64,000 nucleotides of DNA, taken from positions 1,193,501 through 1,257,500 of the forward strand of contig NZ_JAMZEG020000002.1 of the NCBI RefSeq assembly GCF_024435075.2, in the 5' to 3' direction. Origin of the DNA: Marinomonas maritima. Its GTDB lineage: Bacteria > Pseudomonadota > Gammaproteobacteria > Pseudomonadales > Marinomonadaceae. The notes under the pieces were generated by a model. That model made no database searches and was not told the DNA's origin. It saw only the letters and a list, made by a program, of their open reading frames with translations. Both the position numbers and the translations under genes were made by a program. This document shows positions 53,611 to 61,999 of the stretch, piece by piece. Numbering within the stretch: position 1 is the stretch's first letter; the number at the start of each line of letters is the position of its first letter.

Positions 53611-53907
53611 TAACGGCAACGGTTTTGCTCATATCATAAGGCTCTTTGGTCGAACGACGCCCAAGGATATAAGCAAATAATGGGGCTGCCATTTTTTGTC
53701 TGCGACAAAACGTACTCGCGCAATAGGCAAACTCCCCAACACCTCTGGAGACTCACCTTTAGGAAACAAATCGCCTTGGCTCAGAATATTGATCCACCTG
53801 ATTCCATGGCATCAAAGCATCATGAGGAGTACGAGTCAGAGAAAATACCGTACCGCCAATACCTGCTGCCGCGACAACAACCCTAGCAATCGGGTATCAC
53901 AACCCTA
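53611..53907 (-). pseudogene. Acg-family nitroreductase/TAT-signal oxidoreductase remnant
   Basis: Pieces on the minus strand: VVVAAAGIGGTVFSLTRTPH followed by DALMPWNQVDQYSEPR; then, in another frame, DLFPKGESPEVLGSLPIARV followed by RFVADKK; then PLFAYILGRRSTKEPYDMSK in a third. These match in order the signal/linker and middle parts of Acg-like FMN oxidoreductases (..TRTP..ALAPW.., ..PLFAQI.RR.TNK..YD..). Much of the central part and the whole C-terminal half are missing, and the MarR relic follows directly. Recognition is from memory of the family, so moderate certainty. Confidence 0.6.
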
Positions 53908-54020
53908 ACCACACACTTCAGTCTGTTTTACCGTCTCAAACCGTCACAAATATAACCTCGTATTCACTCAACATTCATGGCACTATTTTTATAATCAACA
54001 CCCATAACGTAAGGATTTAT

Positions 54021-54794
54021 ATGGGTAATTACCTATTAAATGGCAAAAAACTGATTTTGGTAGAAGATGACGTTGAACTGGCCTCTCTGGTTCAAGAGTT
54101 TTTACATAAAAATGGTTATCTTGTCGAAGTAGTCACAAACGGTATTGAAGCGACTCGTCAGATTATAGAGCAGCAGCCTGATTTGGTTATTTTAGACATC
54201 ATGCTACCTGGCCTATCAGGCATGGATGTCTGCCGAATAGTAAGACCCGCTTATAGTGGCCTCATTCTAATGCTAACTTCGCTTGATGAAGACATGGATC
54301 AAATGCTGGGGTTAGAGCTTGGTGCCGATGACTATGTGATTAAACCAGTGAAACCACGCCTGTTACTTTCTCGCATCAAAGCGCTATTAAGGCGGGGAGA
54401 ATCTAGCCATGCCTCATTTCCTTCACTGCCGTCTGTTAATAACCAGACAATCAGCACCTTGAGCACCTTGAGCACATTAGAAATTGCCCCTCATAAGAGG
54501 AGTGTTTCTATCAATCAACAGGATATTTCACTGACCACTGCAGAGTATGATCTTTTAAATCTATTAATTAATAACGCTGGAAAGATTGTTACGCGAGAAA
54601 CCATTTTGCAAAGTCTTAGAGGATTTGAATACGACGGAATAGACCGATCAATTGATCGTCGAATATCTCGCCTTAGAAAAAAGCTCAATGACGACCCTAT
54701 TAATCCAAAAATCATTAAAACCATTCGAAGTAAAGGCTATCTACTCTGCGCTTCCATTGAGAAAACACTAGAAAACGAGTCAGTTAAAACATGA
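54021..54794 (+). CDS. RstA-like OmpR-family response regulator
   Basis: 257 residues. Receiver: EDD at 15-17, phospho-acceptor Asp59 in ILDIMLPGLSGMD, MLTSLDEDMDQML and the Lys in DYVIKPVKP. The segment LTSLDEDM...LGLELGADDYV resembles RstA. An unusual linker with repeated STL triplets (ISTLSTLSTLEI) precedes the winged helix, which ends IKTIRSKGYLLC. TAAGGA site. It overlaps the kinase gene by 4 bases. A barrel protein gene lies downstream. Confidence 0.88.
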   Translation: MGNYLLNGKKLILVEDDVELASLVQEFLHKNGYLVEVVTNGIEATRQIIEQQPDLVILDIMLPGLSGMDVCRIVRPAYSGLILMLTSLDEDMDQMLGLELGADDYVIKPVKPRLLLSRIKALLRRGESSHASFPSLPSVNNQTISTLSTLSTLEIAPHKRSVSINQQDISLTTAEYDLLNLLINNAGKIVTRETILQSLRGFEYDGIDRSIDRRISRLRKKLNDDPINPKIIKTIRSKGYLLCASIEKTLENESVKT

Positions 54795-56380
54795 TTAAGC
54801 TATTTATAAGAATCTGGATCCTTGTCTTCCTGCCATTATTTTATTTAATTTACATCACCGCCTACAACCCTATCCATGCCGTTAACGATGCGGCCCGATT
54901 CGAGAGAATTACAGCGAGTTTTAAAGGCACGCTTTTCCTTATTGAGGAGCGTTTAAAAGACATCCCTCAATCCGAATGGCAGCAGGAATTTCCTACCATT
55001 GCAGACCAATTTAGCTACGAATTAACCTTAATATCGGCCCAGGACAAGATTGATTATTATGGGGACTTGGATCAACTTCCAGCGAAAGAGTTCGTTGTTT
55101 ACAGCGACCATAATGGTGCGGATGCCATTATAAAGCGTGTTTTTGACAGCCCTTTTTTTATTCACATGATGCTAGGAGAAACGCAAGAACGAAGAATGAG
55201 CAACCTCAGCAAAGGAACCATTCAGTTAATAATACAAAATCTACAACATACACCTCAATCGCAATGGCAGGCTAAGTTAAAGCAACTACAACCCGAATTT
55301 GGCTTCGACTTAACCCTTGTCGCACGACAATCATTAGATATTAACGTCATCAAGCTCGCGCAATTCGATCGTACTGGCATGACTTGGCTTATTAATGAAG
55401 ATAATGAAACAGAAATTTATCAAGCGACTGAAAACAAAAACCTTGTTCTTAAAATTGGTCCAATTCCCGTACCCGGTGCAACACTCATGGTGTTTCTGAC
55501 GATGATTGTGGTATTTGTCACCGTGGTCTCTTTGGGCATTTTAATCTTTGTTTTTCCACTCTGGCGAGACTTAACCAAATTGTCCAACACAGCGTCGCTA
55601 TTCGGTTCAGGCTATCTCGACCAACGTGCCGCCATTGGCCGATTTTCGTCTATCTCTAGACTTGCTAAAGCCTTTAATGCAATGGCAGAACGCATAGAAA
55701 AAATGGTTAGAAGCCAACGGGAACTTACTAATGCCATAGCCCACGATTTACGCACCCCGCTGTCTAGGCTCAGCTTTGCCTTTGAAATGCTGGACTCTAT
55801 CGAAGCGTCTGATGACGAAAAAGAACGCTATAAAAAAAGCATCGCATCTGGCATCACAACATTAGATTACTTAATTAATCAGATACTAATGTTGTCCCGC
55901 TACAGTCGCGCAACAGACATTACTCACTTTGGACATTGTGTCCTTGCTCAACAAATACGCAATGAAATTAGCCTACTGCAAACCGAACACAGCAAGATTG
56001 TATTTGAGTTAGGCATTTCACCCGAGCTACAAGATAAAAGTCTTTTTATTGACCAAAGAGCGATGCTGCGAGCCTTAAACAATTTGGTTTCAAATGCACT
56101 AATTTATACTGATCACACTATTCGCATTAATTTTGTCCAATTTAATCATGAATACTGCTTATCAGTTGAAGACGATGGTGAAGGTATCGCAGAAGAAGAC
56201 AGAGACAAGGTGTTTATTCCTTTTAAACAACTAGATAATGAGCATAGGGAAGCGTCCAAAGGCCATGGATTAGGACTGGCCATTGTCCAGCAAATTGCGG
56301 AATGGCACTCTGGCTACGCATTAGTAAATACGTCCAAGCTAGGTGGTGCCCACTTTGAAATACGCTGGCCAGTAAAATAA
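54791..56380 (+). CDS. RstB-like sensor histidine kinase with duplicated periplasmic repeat
   Basis: 529 residues, about 100 longer than E. coli RstB. Helix about 5-27; periplasmic region about 28-228; helix about 231-255; HAMP; DHp with phospho-accepting His318 in AHDLRTPLSRL; ATPase domain with NNLVSNAL, EDDGEGI and GHGLGLAIV. The periplasmic region contains two related units, 45-87 (KGTLFLIEERL...PQSEWQ...LTL) and 141-183 (KGTIQLIIQNL...PQSQWQ...LTL), identical at 16 of 43 positions and 96 residues apart. RstB has one such unit. Signal unknown. Confidence 0.9.
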   Translation: MIKLFIRIWILVFLPLFYLIYITAYNPIHAVNDAARFERITASFKGTLFLIEERLKDIPQSEWQQEFPTIADQFSYELTLISAQDKIDYYGDLDQLPAKEFVVYSDHNGADAIIKRVFDSPFFIHMMLGETQERRMSNLSKGTIQLIIQNLQHTPQSQWQAKLKQLQPEFGFDLTLVARQSLDINVIKLAQFDRTGMTWLINEDNETEIYQATENKNLVLKIGPIPVPGATLMVFLTMIVVFVTVVSLGILIFVFPLWRDLTKLSNTASLFGSGYLDQRAAIGRFSSISRLAKAFNAMAERIEKMVRSQRELTNAIAHDLRTPLSRLSFAFEMLDSIEASDDEKERYKKSIASGITTLDYLINQILMLSRYSRATDITHFGHCVLAQQIRNEISLLQTEHSKIVFELGISPELQDKSLFIDQRAMLRALNNLVSNALIYTDHTIRINFVQFNHEYCLSVEDDGEGIAEEDRDKVFIPFKQLDNEHREASKGHGLGLAIVQQIAEWHSGYALVNTSKLGGAHFEIRWPVK

Positions 56381-56595
56381 CCCAAGAACACATAAACAGA
56401 GAGGGAAGGCACTGACGTTTTCCTCTCGAATCACTCCAGCCTTATGCACTTAGTTTCTTCACACCACCCATTCATAAAAAATAGACTGTCACACTTCGTC
56501 CAAAAAGTGCCACATACTTTTTCCATGCGCCTCCTCATAATCACAATGGTTCAACTCATGTAAGCAAACTTTCACTTTCATTCAAGGAAAAGACC

Positions 56596-57321
56596 ATGAC
56601 AGTAATATCAAAAGAAAACCGCTATTTGAGCTTAAAACTCGCTACATTATTCATTTCTTCTGTGGTGCTCAGCCAGCAAGCCTTTGCGTATGAACCCAGC
56701 CATTCCGGCGGAATAAGCATAGGAACCATGGGACTAGGAATAAGTGCGAGTAATACAACCCAACTACACCTTATTCGAGGTGATAGCATTCAGTGGCGAG
56801 CGGCTGTCAGTGGTTTTGATGCCGATGACGAATTCAGTGTAAGCATTGCAGGTACTGACTATGATGCTACCGATTACTCAAGGTACTCCATTCAAGGTGG
56901 TATTGATTGGTATCCGATACAGTCATCTGGATGGGGGAATGATGTCTTTCTTTCCGGTGGTTTAATCTACCAGAACTATTCAGCGAACTACTCTGCAAAC
57001 AACAAAAAAGCCTATACCGTTGGCTCGACAACAGTAAACCCTGGGGATTTAGACTCATTTACAGCAGACGTAAAACGCTCCGAAATCGTTCCTTACGTTA
57101 GCTTAGGTTGGGGAAACAAAATTGAGAAAACACCAGGCTTCGACTTTAGCGCTGAAGTAGGTGTCATTTTTTCCTCTGATGATCCAAAGGTAAAACTGAA
57201 AGCTCAAGGTTCTAATAACAACGTAACGGCATCCGACCTAACAAAAGAAAAACAAAACATCCAAGACGATCTTGGTGGCGCCTCTGCTTTTGCAAACATA
57301 ACCGTCGCCTATCACTTCTAA
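56596..57321 (+). CDS. Outer-membrane beta-barrel protein
   Basis: 241 residues; signal peptide to about residue 31 (ending QQAFA), then alternating hydrophobic/polar strands with many Gly, Ser and Tyr, and a C-terminal Phe (VAYHF) typical of barrel proteins folded by BamA. No specific family recognised beyond a small OMP barrel; some Marinomonas-type proteins share this pattern. It is 215 bases after the RstB-like gene with a strong AAGGAAAAG site and is a candidate target of that system. Confidence 0.8.
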   Translation: MTVISKENRYLSLKLATLFISSVVLSQQAFAYEPSHSGGISIGTMGLGISASNTTQLHLIRGDSIQWRAAVSGFDADDEFSVSIAGTDYDATDYSRYSIQGGIDWYPIQSSGWGNDVFLSGGLIYQNYSANYSANNKKAYTVGSTTVNPGDLDSFTADVKRSEIVPYVSLGWGNKIEKTPGFDFSAEVGVIFSSDDPKVKLKAQGSNNNVTASDLTKEKQNIQDDLGGASAFANITVAYHF

Positions 57322-57335
57322 ATTTGGTCAGTTAT

Positions 57336-57380
57336 TAAGGCAGGCAATACTATATTTTGGCAATGTCTGCCTTATTTTTC
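57336..57380 (+). terminator. Terminator after outer-membrane protein gene
   Basis: TAAGGCAG (57336-57343) pairs with CTGCCTTA (57367-57374), followed by TTTTTC. The loop is long (about 23 bases) but can pair further. Confidence 0.6.
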
Positions 57381-57526
57381 TAAATGAGCTGTTCGTCATT
57401 TTTCCCATACTCTCTGCTGAATAATCACATTGGATAAAGGCTTAAAAAATGGTTAATGCCCATATTTATCCAACCCCCTGACTATCGATTTCTAAGTAAT
57501 TCTCGCCATTTCAAAACAATCCCCTA

Positions 57527-57558
57527 CAACAAAATTGATTGAATTCATCATAGGTCAT
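57527..57558 (-). pseudogene. Relic of a YjbR gene 5' end
   Basis: On the minus strand ATG at 57558 opens MTYDEFNQFC, identical to the first ten residues of the YjbR gene at 53188, then runs into CRGLF and a stop. The DNA differs at 5 of 32 bases; those within the ten shared codons are silent. No further YjbR sequence follows. So it is the tip of a lost paralogue. Confidence 0.6.
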
Positions 57559-57588
57559 ATTTTAGTGCTCTTATCTGCTTTCATGACC

Positions 57589-58425
57589 TTAGCTCTCGTG
57601 GAACTTCTGCAACCACTCTTTTGGTGATAAACCCGTTTTCTTACGAAAGACTCTAGCCAGTACAGAACCGTGTTCATAGCCGACTTTGTTTGCCACTAGG
57701 TTGACTGGTTTGTCTTGTATTAACAGTTGCTGCGCCATAGAAATGCGTAAATCGGTTAAAAAATCGTTGGGCGTTTGCCCTACTGTTTCACGAAAAAGTT
57801 CCGCAAACTTAGACCGAGACATGGCCGCATTTTCTGCCATTAACTCTAATGTCCACGCGTCTTCTGGTGCTTCTTGCAATTTGACTAATGTCGGCGCTAA
57901 AGCAGGATGACTTAAACCCGCCAACATGCCTTGTATCACCAAACCTTCTTCTGACAGTTTGCGTAGCATTTGAATTAATAAGATATCGCACATTTTGCCA
58001 ACGATGCTTTTTTGTCCAAGCCCCGTCACACCGATTTCACGGAACATCCAAGCAACCGTATTCGCCATCGGCCCGTCTTCTAAATTTAGATAAACCAATT
58101 TCGGCAAGCTAGATACCAATTGTTTTTGCTCTAACGCCGTAAAGTTAATCGCGGCACAAATTAATTCTGCGCCATCCGTTTCATCGGCAATGACTTGATG
58201 TGTTGTCGCAAACGGCAACAGAATAACTGCAGGTTGGTCAAACAGCATTTTATGACCAGAATCACTCAAGACAGTTAGCTTGCCAGAACGAAGGTAATGT
58301 AAATGGCCGCCCTTTTCTACTTCTAATGAGCCCAGTGTTTTTCCACCACAAAAACTCCCACTAAAAATAACCTCAGACTGAATCGAAAAGTTATCAATAA
58401 TATTTTGTAATTTGTTCACGAACAC
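57589..58425 (-). CDS. AraC-family transcriptional regulator with N-terminal cupin
   Basis: 278 residues: cupin_6-like N-terminal domain (GGHLHYLRSGKLTVL, PFATTHQVI) and a C-terminal AraC domain (LMAENAAMSRSKFAELFRETVGQTP, VANKVGYEHGSVLARVFRKK, GLSPKEWL). The frame opens at GTG 58425, with another GTG two codons in. It is divergent from the exported YHS protein gene 204 bases away, a plausible target. Inducer unknown. Confidence 0.85.
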   Translation of the reverse strand: MFVNKLQNIIDNFSIQSEVIFSGSFCGGKTLGSLEVEKGGHLHYLRSGKLTVLSDSGHKMLFDQPAVILLPFATTHQVIADETDGAELICAAINFTALEQKQLVSSLPKLVYLNLEDGPMANTVAWMFREIGVTGLGQKSIVGKMCDILLIQMLRKLSEEGLVIQGMLAGLSHPALAPTLVKLQEAPEDAWTLELMAENAAMSRSKFAELFRETVGQTPNDFLTDLRISMAQQLLIQDKPVNLVANKVGYEHGSVLARVFRKKTGLSPKEWLQKFHES

Positions 58426-58629
58426 CTACTTAATTTGCCGATTTGGACGATTGGTTTCATTTTATGGATATTTCGGTGCCTTTCATGATCAAGAAATAAA
58501 TAGACTAATCCCATTCACTTAAGAGACTTAGTTAGTAAGCACGACAAGCCATAAGTTCAACGGCTTTTCGCTAACGCCTCTTAACGTGTAGGTTTTAACA
58601 ATTTATTGAAAACAACGAAAGGTAAAATT

Positions 58630-59115
58630 ATGAACACTTCTAACTTGATCAGAAACACAGTTGCAGCAACGGTTTTTTTTGCTAGCGCAGCAAGCTTTGC
58701 CGCAGACATCGATGCAAACGCAGACGCAAATGATTTGGCGATTAAAGGCTACGACACCGTTGCTTACTTCACCATGAGCAAACCAGTATTGGGCAGCGCA
58801 GAATTCACCTCAAACTATAAAAACTCGACGTACCGTTTTGTTTCAGCAAAGCACCGCGACCTATTCAATTCAGATAAAACAAAATACGCACCTCAGTACG
58901 GAGGCTTCTGTGCAATGGGCGTCGCGATGAACTTGAAGTTTGATACGGACCCAACAGCATGGAAAATTGCCGATGGTAAATTGTATTTAAACCTAAACAA
59001 AGACGTACAAAAAGCCTGGTTAAGGGACGTACCTGGCAACCTAATCACGTCAGAAAAAAACTGGCCTGAACTAAAAGGTTTAACACCTGAAGAAGCTAAA
59101 GCGAAAAACGGCTAA
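58630..59115 (+). CDS. YHS-domain exported protein
   Basis: 161 residues from ATG 58630, chosen because AAAGGT precedes it. The longest frame adds eight residues. A signal peptide ends near ASFA (about residue 24). The YHS-like segment follows: IKGYDTVAYFT, SKPVLGSAEFTSNYKNSTYRF and the CAMGVAMNLKF region with its Cys. YHS domains often bind metals such as copper or sit beside metal transporters; no such gene is adjacent. Followed by a terminator. Confidence 0.87.
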   Translation: MNTSNLIRNTVAATVFFASAASFAADIDANADANDLAIKGYDTVAYFTMSKPVLGSAEFTSNYKNSTYRFVSAKHRDLFNSDKTKYAPQYGGFCAMGVAMNLKFDTDPTAWKIADGKLYLNLNKDVQKAWLRDVPGNLITSEKNWPELKGLTPEEAKAKNG

Positions 59116-59149
59116 TCCGCATTAATGATTGATCATTTTGATGAAATTA

Positions 59150-59181
59150 GTGTCTCTCCCCCTGAGGCACTGGTTTTTTTG
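59150..59181 (+). terminator. Terminator after YHS gene
   Basis: GTGTCTC (59150-59156) pairs with GAGGCAC (59164-59170), one G-T pair, 7-base loop, followed by a run of T at 59174-59180. Confidence 0.75.
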
Positions 59182-59263
59182 CTTTTTATACTCTGGTGAA
59201 AAAGAGAAAACCACCTGAGGTCCAGTGATCTAAAATGCAAACAAAAGAAGCCGTTAGTTGATA

Positions 59264-59428
59264 TGTTGTTCCATTGGATAAAAAATATGTGCAAGGGGAG
59301 CATGGTTATTTATTGCTGGTAGTGCTCAACTAATTATTAAACCGTTAATTAAATTAACGAGTTTAATTCATGTGGGTAACGTAGTGTTTACTAATAAAAG
59401 CGGGAGTGATTGTCTCGTTAAGAGGTAA
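59264..59428 (+). pseudogene. Short membrane ORF, possibly a YrhK-like C-terminal remnant
   Basis: A 54-codon frame, MLFHWIKICARGAWLFIAGS then AQLIIKPLIKLTSLIHVGN, to TAA at 59426-59428. The pattern WLFxxGSxxxLxxPxIxL resembles the end of YrhK-type membrane proteins, which normally have an N-terminal part not seen here. It has no ribosome-binding site. Either a relic or chance; weak call. Confidence 0.3.
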
Positions 59429-59495
59429 AAAACGTTAAATTTAATAGCAACCCACAGTCGTGAAAAACTATTTTTAGTCCTGCTAGACTAACTTA

Positions 59496-59936
59496 TTATA
59501 TGCATTTTAACGCCATGTGTAACAGCGGGAAAGGGTTACCTTGACCATCTAAAGGTGATCGATCCAGCACTTTAAAACCTAAATGTTTATAAAAGCCAAT
59601 AGCCTCTGGATTTTGTTCATTCACATCAACTTTATTGGCAGATTGATGCTCAATTGCATTTTTTAACAGAAGAGAACCAACGCCATTATTACGAAAATCG
59701 GGTGATATAAACAACATTTCTACATTGCCCTCTGCGACACCAATGAAACCAATAATATTGCCGTTATCACTTTTAGCAACCCTTAGATCAACAGCCTCAA
59801 AGTAATGTTCTAATATGAGAGGTTTTAACGTTTTTATATTTTCTTCTGGTAAAAAATCATGCGTAGCTCGAACAGATTTATCCCAAATTTCAATTAAATC
59901 TAAATAATCAGATTTTGATGCATTATTGATTTCCAT
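59496..59936 (-). CDS. GNAT-family N-acetyltransferase
   Basis: 146 residues from ATG 59936, which has GAGG 6 bases before; the frame extends four codons more. The acetyl-CoA binding segment FRNNGVGSLLLKNAI follows the beta-4 strand VEMLFISPDF; the end EQNPEAIGFYKHLGFKVLDRS is typical of YjaB/PhnO-like GNATs. Substrate unknown. It stands alone with AT-rich gaps on both sides. Confidence 0.88.
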   Translation of the reverse strand: MEINNASKSDYLDLIEIWDKSVRATHDFLPEENIKTLKPLILEHYFEAVDLRVAKSDNGNIIGFIGVAEGNVEMLFISPDFRNNGVGSLLLKNAIEHQSANKVDVNEQNPEAIGFYKHLGFKVLDRSPLDGQGNPFPLLHMALKCI

Positions 59937-60222
59937 GTCAAACCTCATGAAAAAAAATACCCAATTAAGGGTGAAAATATTGTTAATAATTTAAAAATAA
60001 AGAGTTAAAAAAACTATTTATTCATGTTCAAACGACTTTTTATATACTAAGGATTATCGTAATAACCACCAGCTCGGTGTCTAAAAAATACATTACAGTT
60101 ATCAAGCTAAGTTTTTAATGATTCTTTGCTTAAAGCGTAAATATCAGAAAGCTGGAAAGTCATCAATAAAAACAAGATGATTGATAAATATTTCATGCAA
60201 TCCTGTAGGCGTAACACCGCAT
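59937..60222. other. AT-rich gene-free stretch
   Basis: About 285 bases between the GNAT gene and the lipase-like gene, both on the minus strand. I found no coding frame, hairpin or clear promoter that I would defend. Confidence 0.5.
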
Positions 60223-61845
60223 TCAGCGGCTTATCTGCTGTAGTTTTTTGTTAGATTGATCTTCCAAAAAACTATTCACTACTTGAGGATACTCACGCAT
60301 AAATTTTATAAAGTCTCTTTCCGCATTTTGAGTTACTGGCATTTTTCCTTGAATAGCTTGAATGAAATTCGCTTGCTGGTGATTAATAGGTTTTATTGTC
60401 TCATTAACTAACATAACAATGTATTTTCCTGCATAGCGGATCAAATGCTGGCTAAGAGGACTATAATCATCTGTTAGTTTCACATCGAAACCACCATTAT
60501 TAAGTAATTTCATGTGTAATTCTGGAAAAATATTTTTTACGCCTGCCATATTTTCCAGCAGATGATGAATCATTTCTTTATTTTCTAAGATACCAACATG
60601 ACTGCTGTTAAAACCGAACTGGTTATAAGATTGTCTTTGTGCTTCTGGATTCAATTGGCTTAAGAGTGGTACAACGCCATCGCTGTTTTCACCCAGTTTT
60701 AACACACTGGAATTATTATAGGCATAAAATAGTTGGTGATTGACAAACTCAGGCAATGGTTTTCTATAAAGTTCTTTTATAAATTGACTAGTTGGATTTA
60801 AGTCTTTCCATGATGGTAATACGATTAAGCCATGCTTCTCACCTAAAGCCGCAGAAGGGTGACCTCCGAATGGAGTTGCTATACTAACAAATAATTTAAC
60901 TTTATTTTCTGTCGCCCTTCCTTGGTATTTGTTAAATGCTTCTCGAGCGATAAGCCCGCCCATACTATGAGCGACTACAATCATAGGCATATCCATCATA
61001 GGAACGACGGCCCCCGAAAGAAAAATATTGTAAAAAAGATCTGCTAACTGATCTAGATCACCACCAGAGGGGTAATAGAAAAACCAAGCCTTATAACGAT
61101 CTTTATCCATGCTTTCAAGAATCGTTTTAAATTCTTTCGAACTACCACCAATCCCATGTATAAAAATAACGGGGATTTTATGCGCTACGTCTTCTTTCAG
61201 GGCATAAAACATGGTTGGCGCATATTCTAAAAAAGAAGCAGGGTCGTACATACCCATAGTCGAAATATTCACATTAAATATTGGGTCATCTAGGCTACGA
61301 ATAGTTCCAGTTGGATAATATAGGGACTGCTCTATTTCCATACTGTCAGGTACCAAAATAGTTTCAGCCCAAGTTAACCTTGAGCTTGCTGTTATTTCGA
61401 TATTCACATCCTTAACAATTTTTTCTGGAAAACGAGTCGTATTTAAAAAAAGCTCCCTCTTGCCTACTATTTCAGATTGTTGAAACTCCCTATCTTTATT
61501 TATGTCTGCGTACATCAGTAAAGTATAATTTCCTTCAGGAAGGTTTAAACCATAATGCGTCCCTGTTCCTTTAAAGAACATTGTGTCAACTCGTTCATAC
61601 TTTTTGAATCGACTGGAATAGGCGGCGATAGCCATAGATACATTTGAGTAGTCATTTGATTGAGAAATTGACTTACCCATAATGAAAAAAGTTTCTTGGT
61701 CTAGCATGTGTTTTAAGTTAACTTGGCTGGGGTCAGCATTTTGAAGTTTTTTATATTCCGTCTGGATAGCAGAATATTTCATATAAGAACATGACGTCAG
61801 CATAAAAGATAAAAAAACAATTATAATATTAATTCTTTTAATCAA
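60223..61845 (-). CDS. Alpha/beta-hydrolase (lipase-like) lipoprotein
   Basis: 540 residues. The signal peptide ends in a lipobox LTSC with lipid-accepting Cys19, so it is membrane anchored. An N-terminal domain of about 190 residues is unrecognised. Then an alpha/beta hydrolase: oxyanion segment FIHGIGGSSKEF (about 228-239), nucleophile Ser294 in AHSMGGL, and a C-terminal His in NSSHVGI. Start is TTG with GGAG 8 bases upstream. Likely an esterase or lipase on the envelope; substrate unknown. No partner gene. Confidence 0.8.
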   Translation of the reverse strand: MIKRINIIIVFLSFMLTSCSYMKYSAIQTEYKKLQNADPSQVNLKHMLDQETFFIMGKSISQSNDYSNVSMAIAAYSSRFKKYERVDTMFFKGTGTHYGLNLPEGNYTLLMYADINKDREFQQSEIVGKRELFLNTTRFPEKIVKDVNIEITASSRLTWAETILVPDSMEIEQSLYYPTGTIRSLDDPIFNVNISTMGMYDPASFLEYAPTMFYALKEDVAHKIPVIFIHGIGGSSKEFKTILESMDKDRYKAWFFYYPSGGDLDQLADLFYNIFLSGAVVPMMDMPMIVVAHSMGGLIAREAFNKYQGRATENKVKLFVSIATPFGGHPSAALGEKHGLIVLPSWKDLNPTSQFIKELYRKPLPEFVNHQLFYAYNNSSVLKLGENSDGVVPLLSQLNPEAQRQSYNQFGFNSSHVGILENKEMIHHLLENMAGVKNIFPELHMKLLNNGGFDVKLTDDYSPLSQHLIRYAGKYIVMLVNETIKPINHQQANFIQAIQGKMPVTQNAERDFIKFMREYPQVVNSFLEDQSNKKLQQISR

Positions 61846-61918
61846 ACCATATACTCCGAATCATTCAATGCTTCCCTAAGCAACCACATTACAACACTAA
61901 ATTTATGAAACCAAGGCG

Positions 61919-61956
61919 TAAAAGACCAATATCATTAATAATGATATCGGTCTTAA
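61919..61956 (-). terminator. Terminator after MYG1-like gene
   Basis: AAGACC-A-ATATCAT and ATGATAT-C-GGTCTT form a long stem with one central mismatch; on the minus strand it is followed by TTTT. It lies between the MYG1 end and the lipase start. Confidence 0.7.
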
Positions 61957-61999
61957 ATTTGATTTTTATACAATAACGCTCACTTTCTATTCTAAACGT

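Noticed and set aside
53680..53908. Two short plus-strand frames of 68-70 codons
   Set aside because: They are antisense to the nitroreductase relic and show no family resemblance.
54450..54480. Short tandem repeat (AGCACCTTG) in the response regulator gene
   Set aside because: Three imperfect units encoding an STL linker; a local slippage product inside an intact frame, not a separate element.
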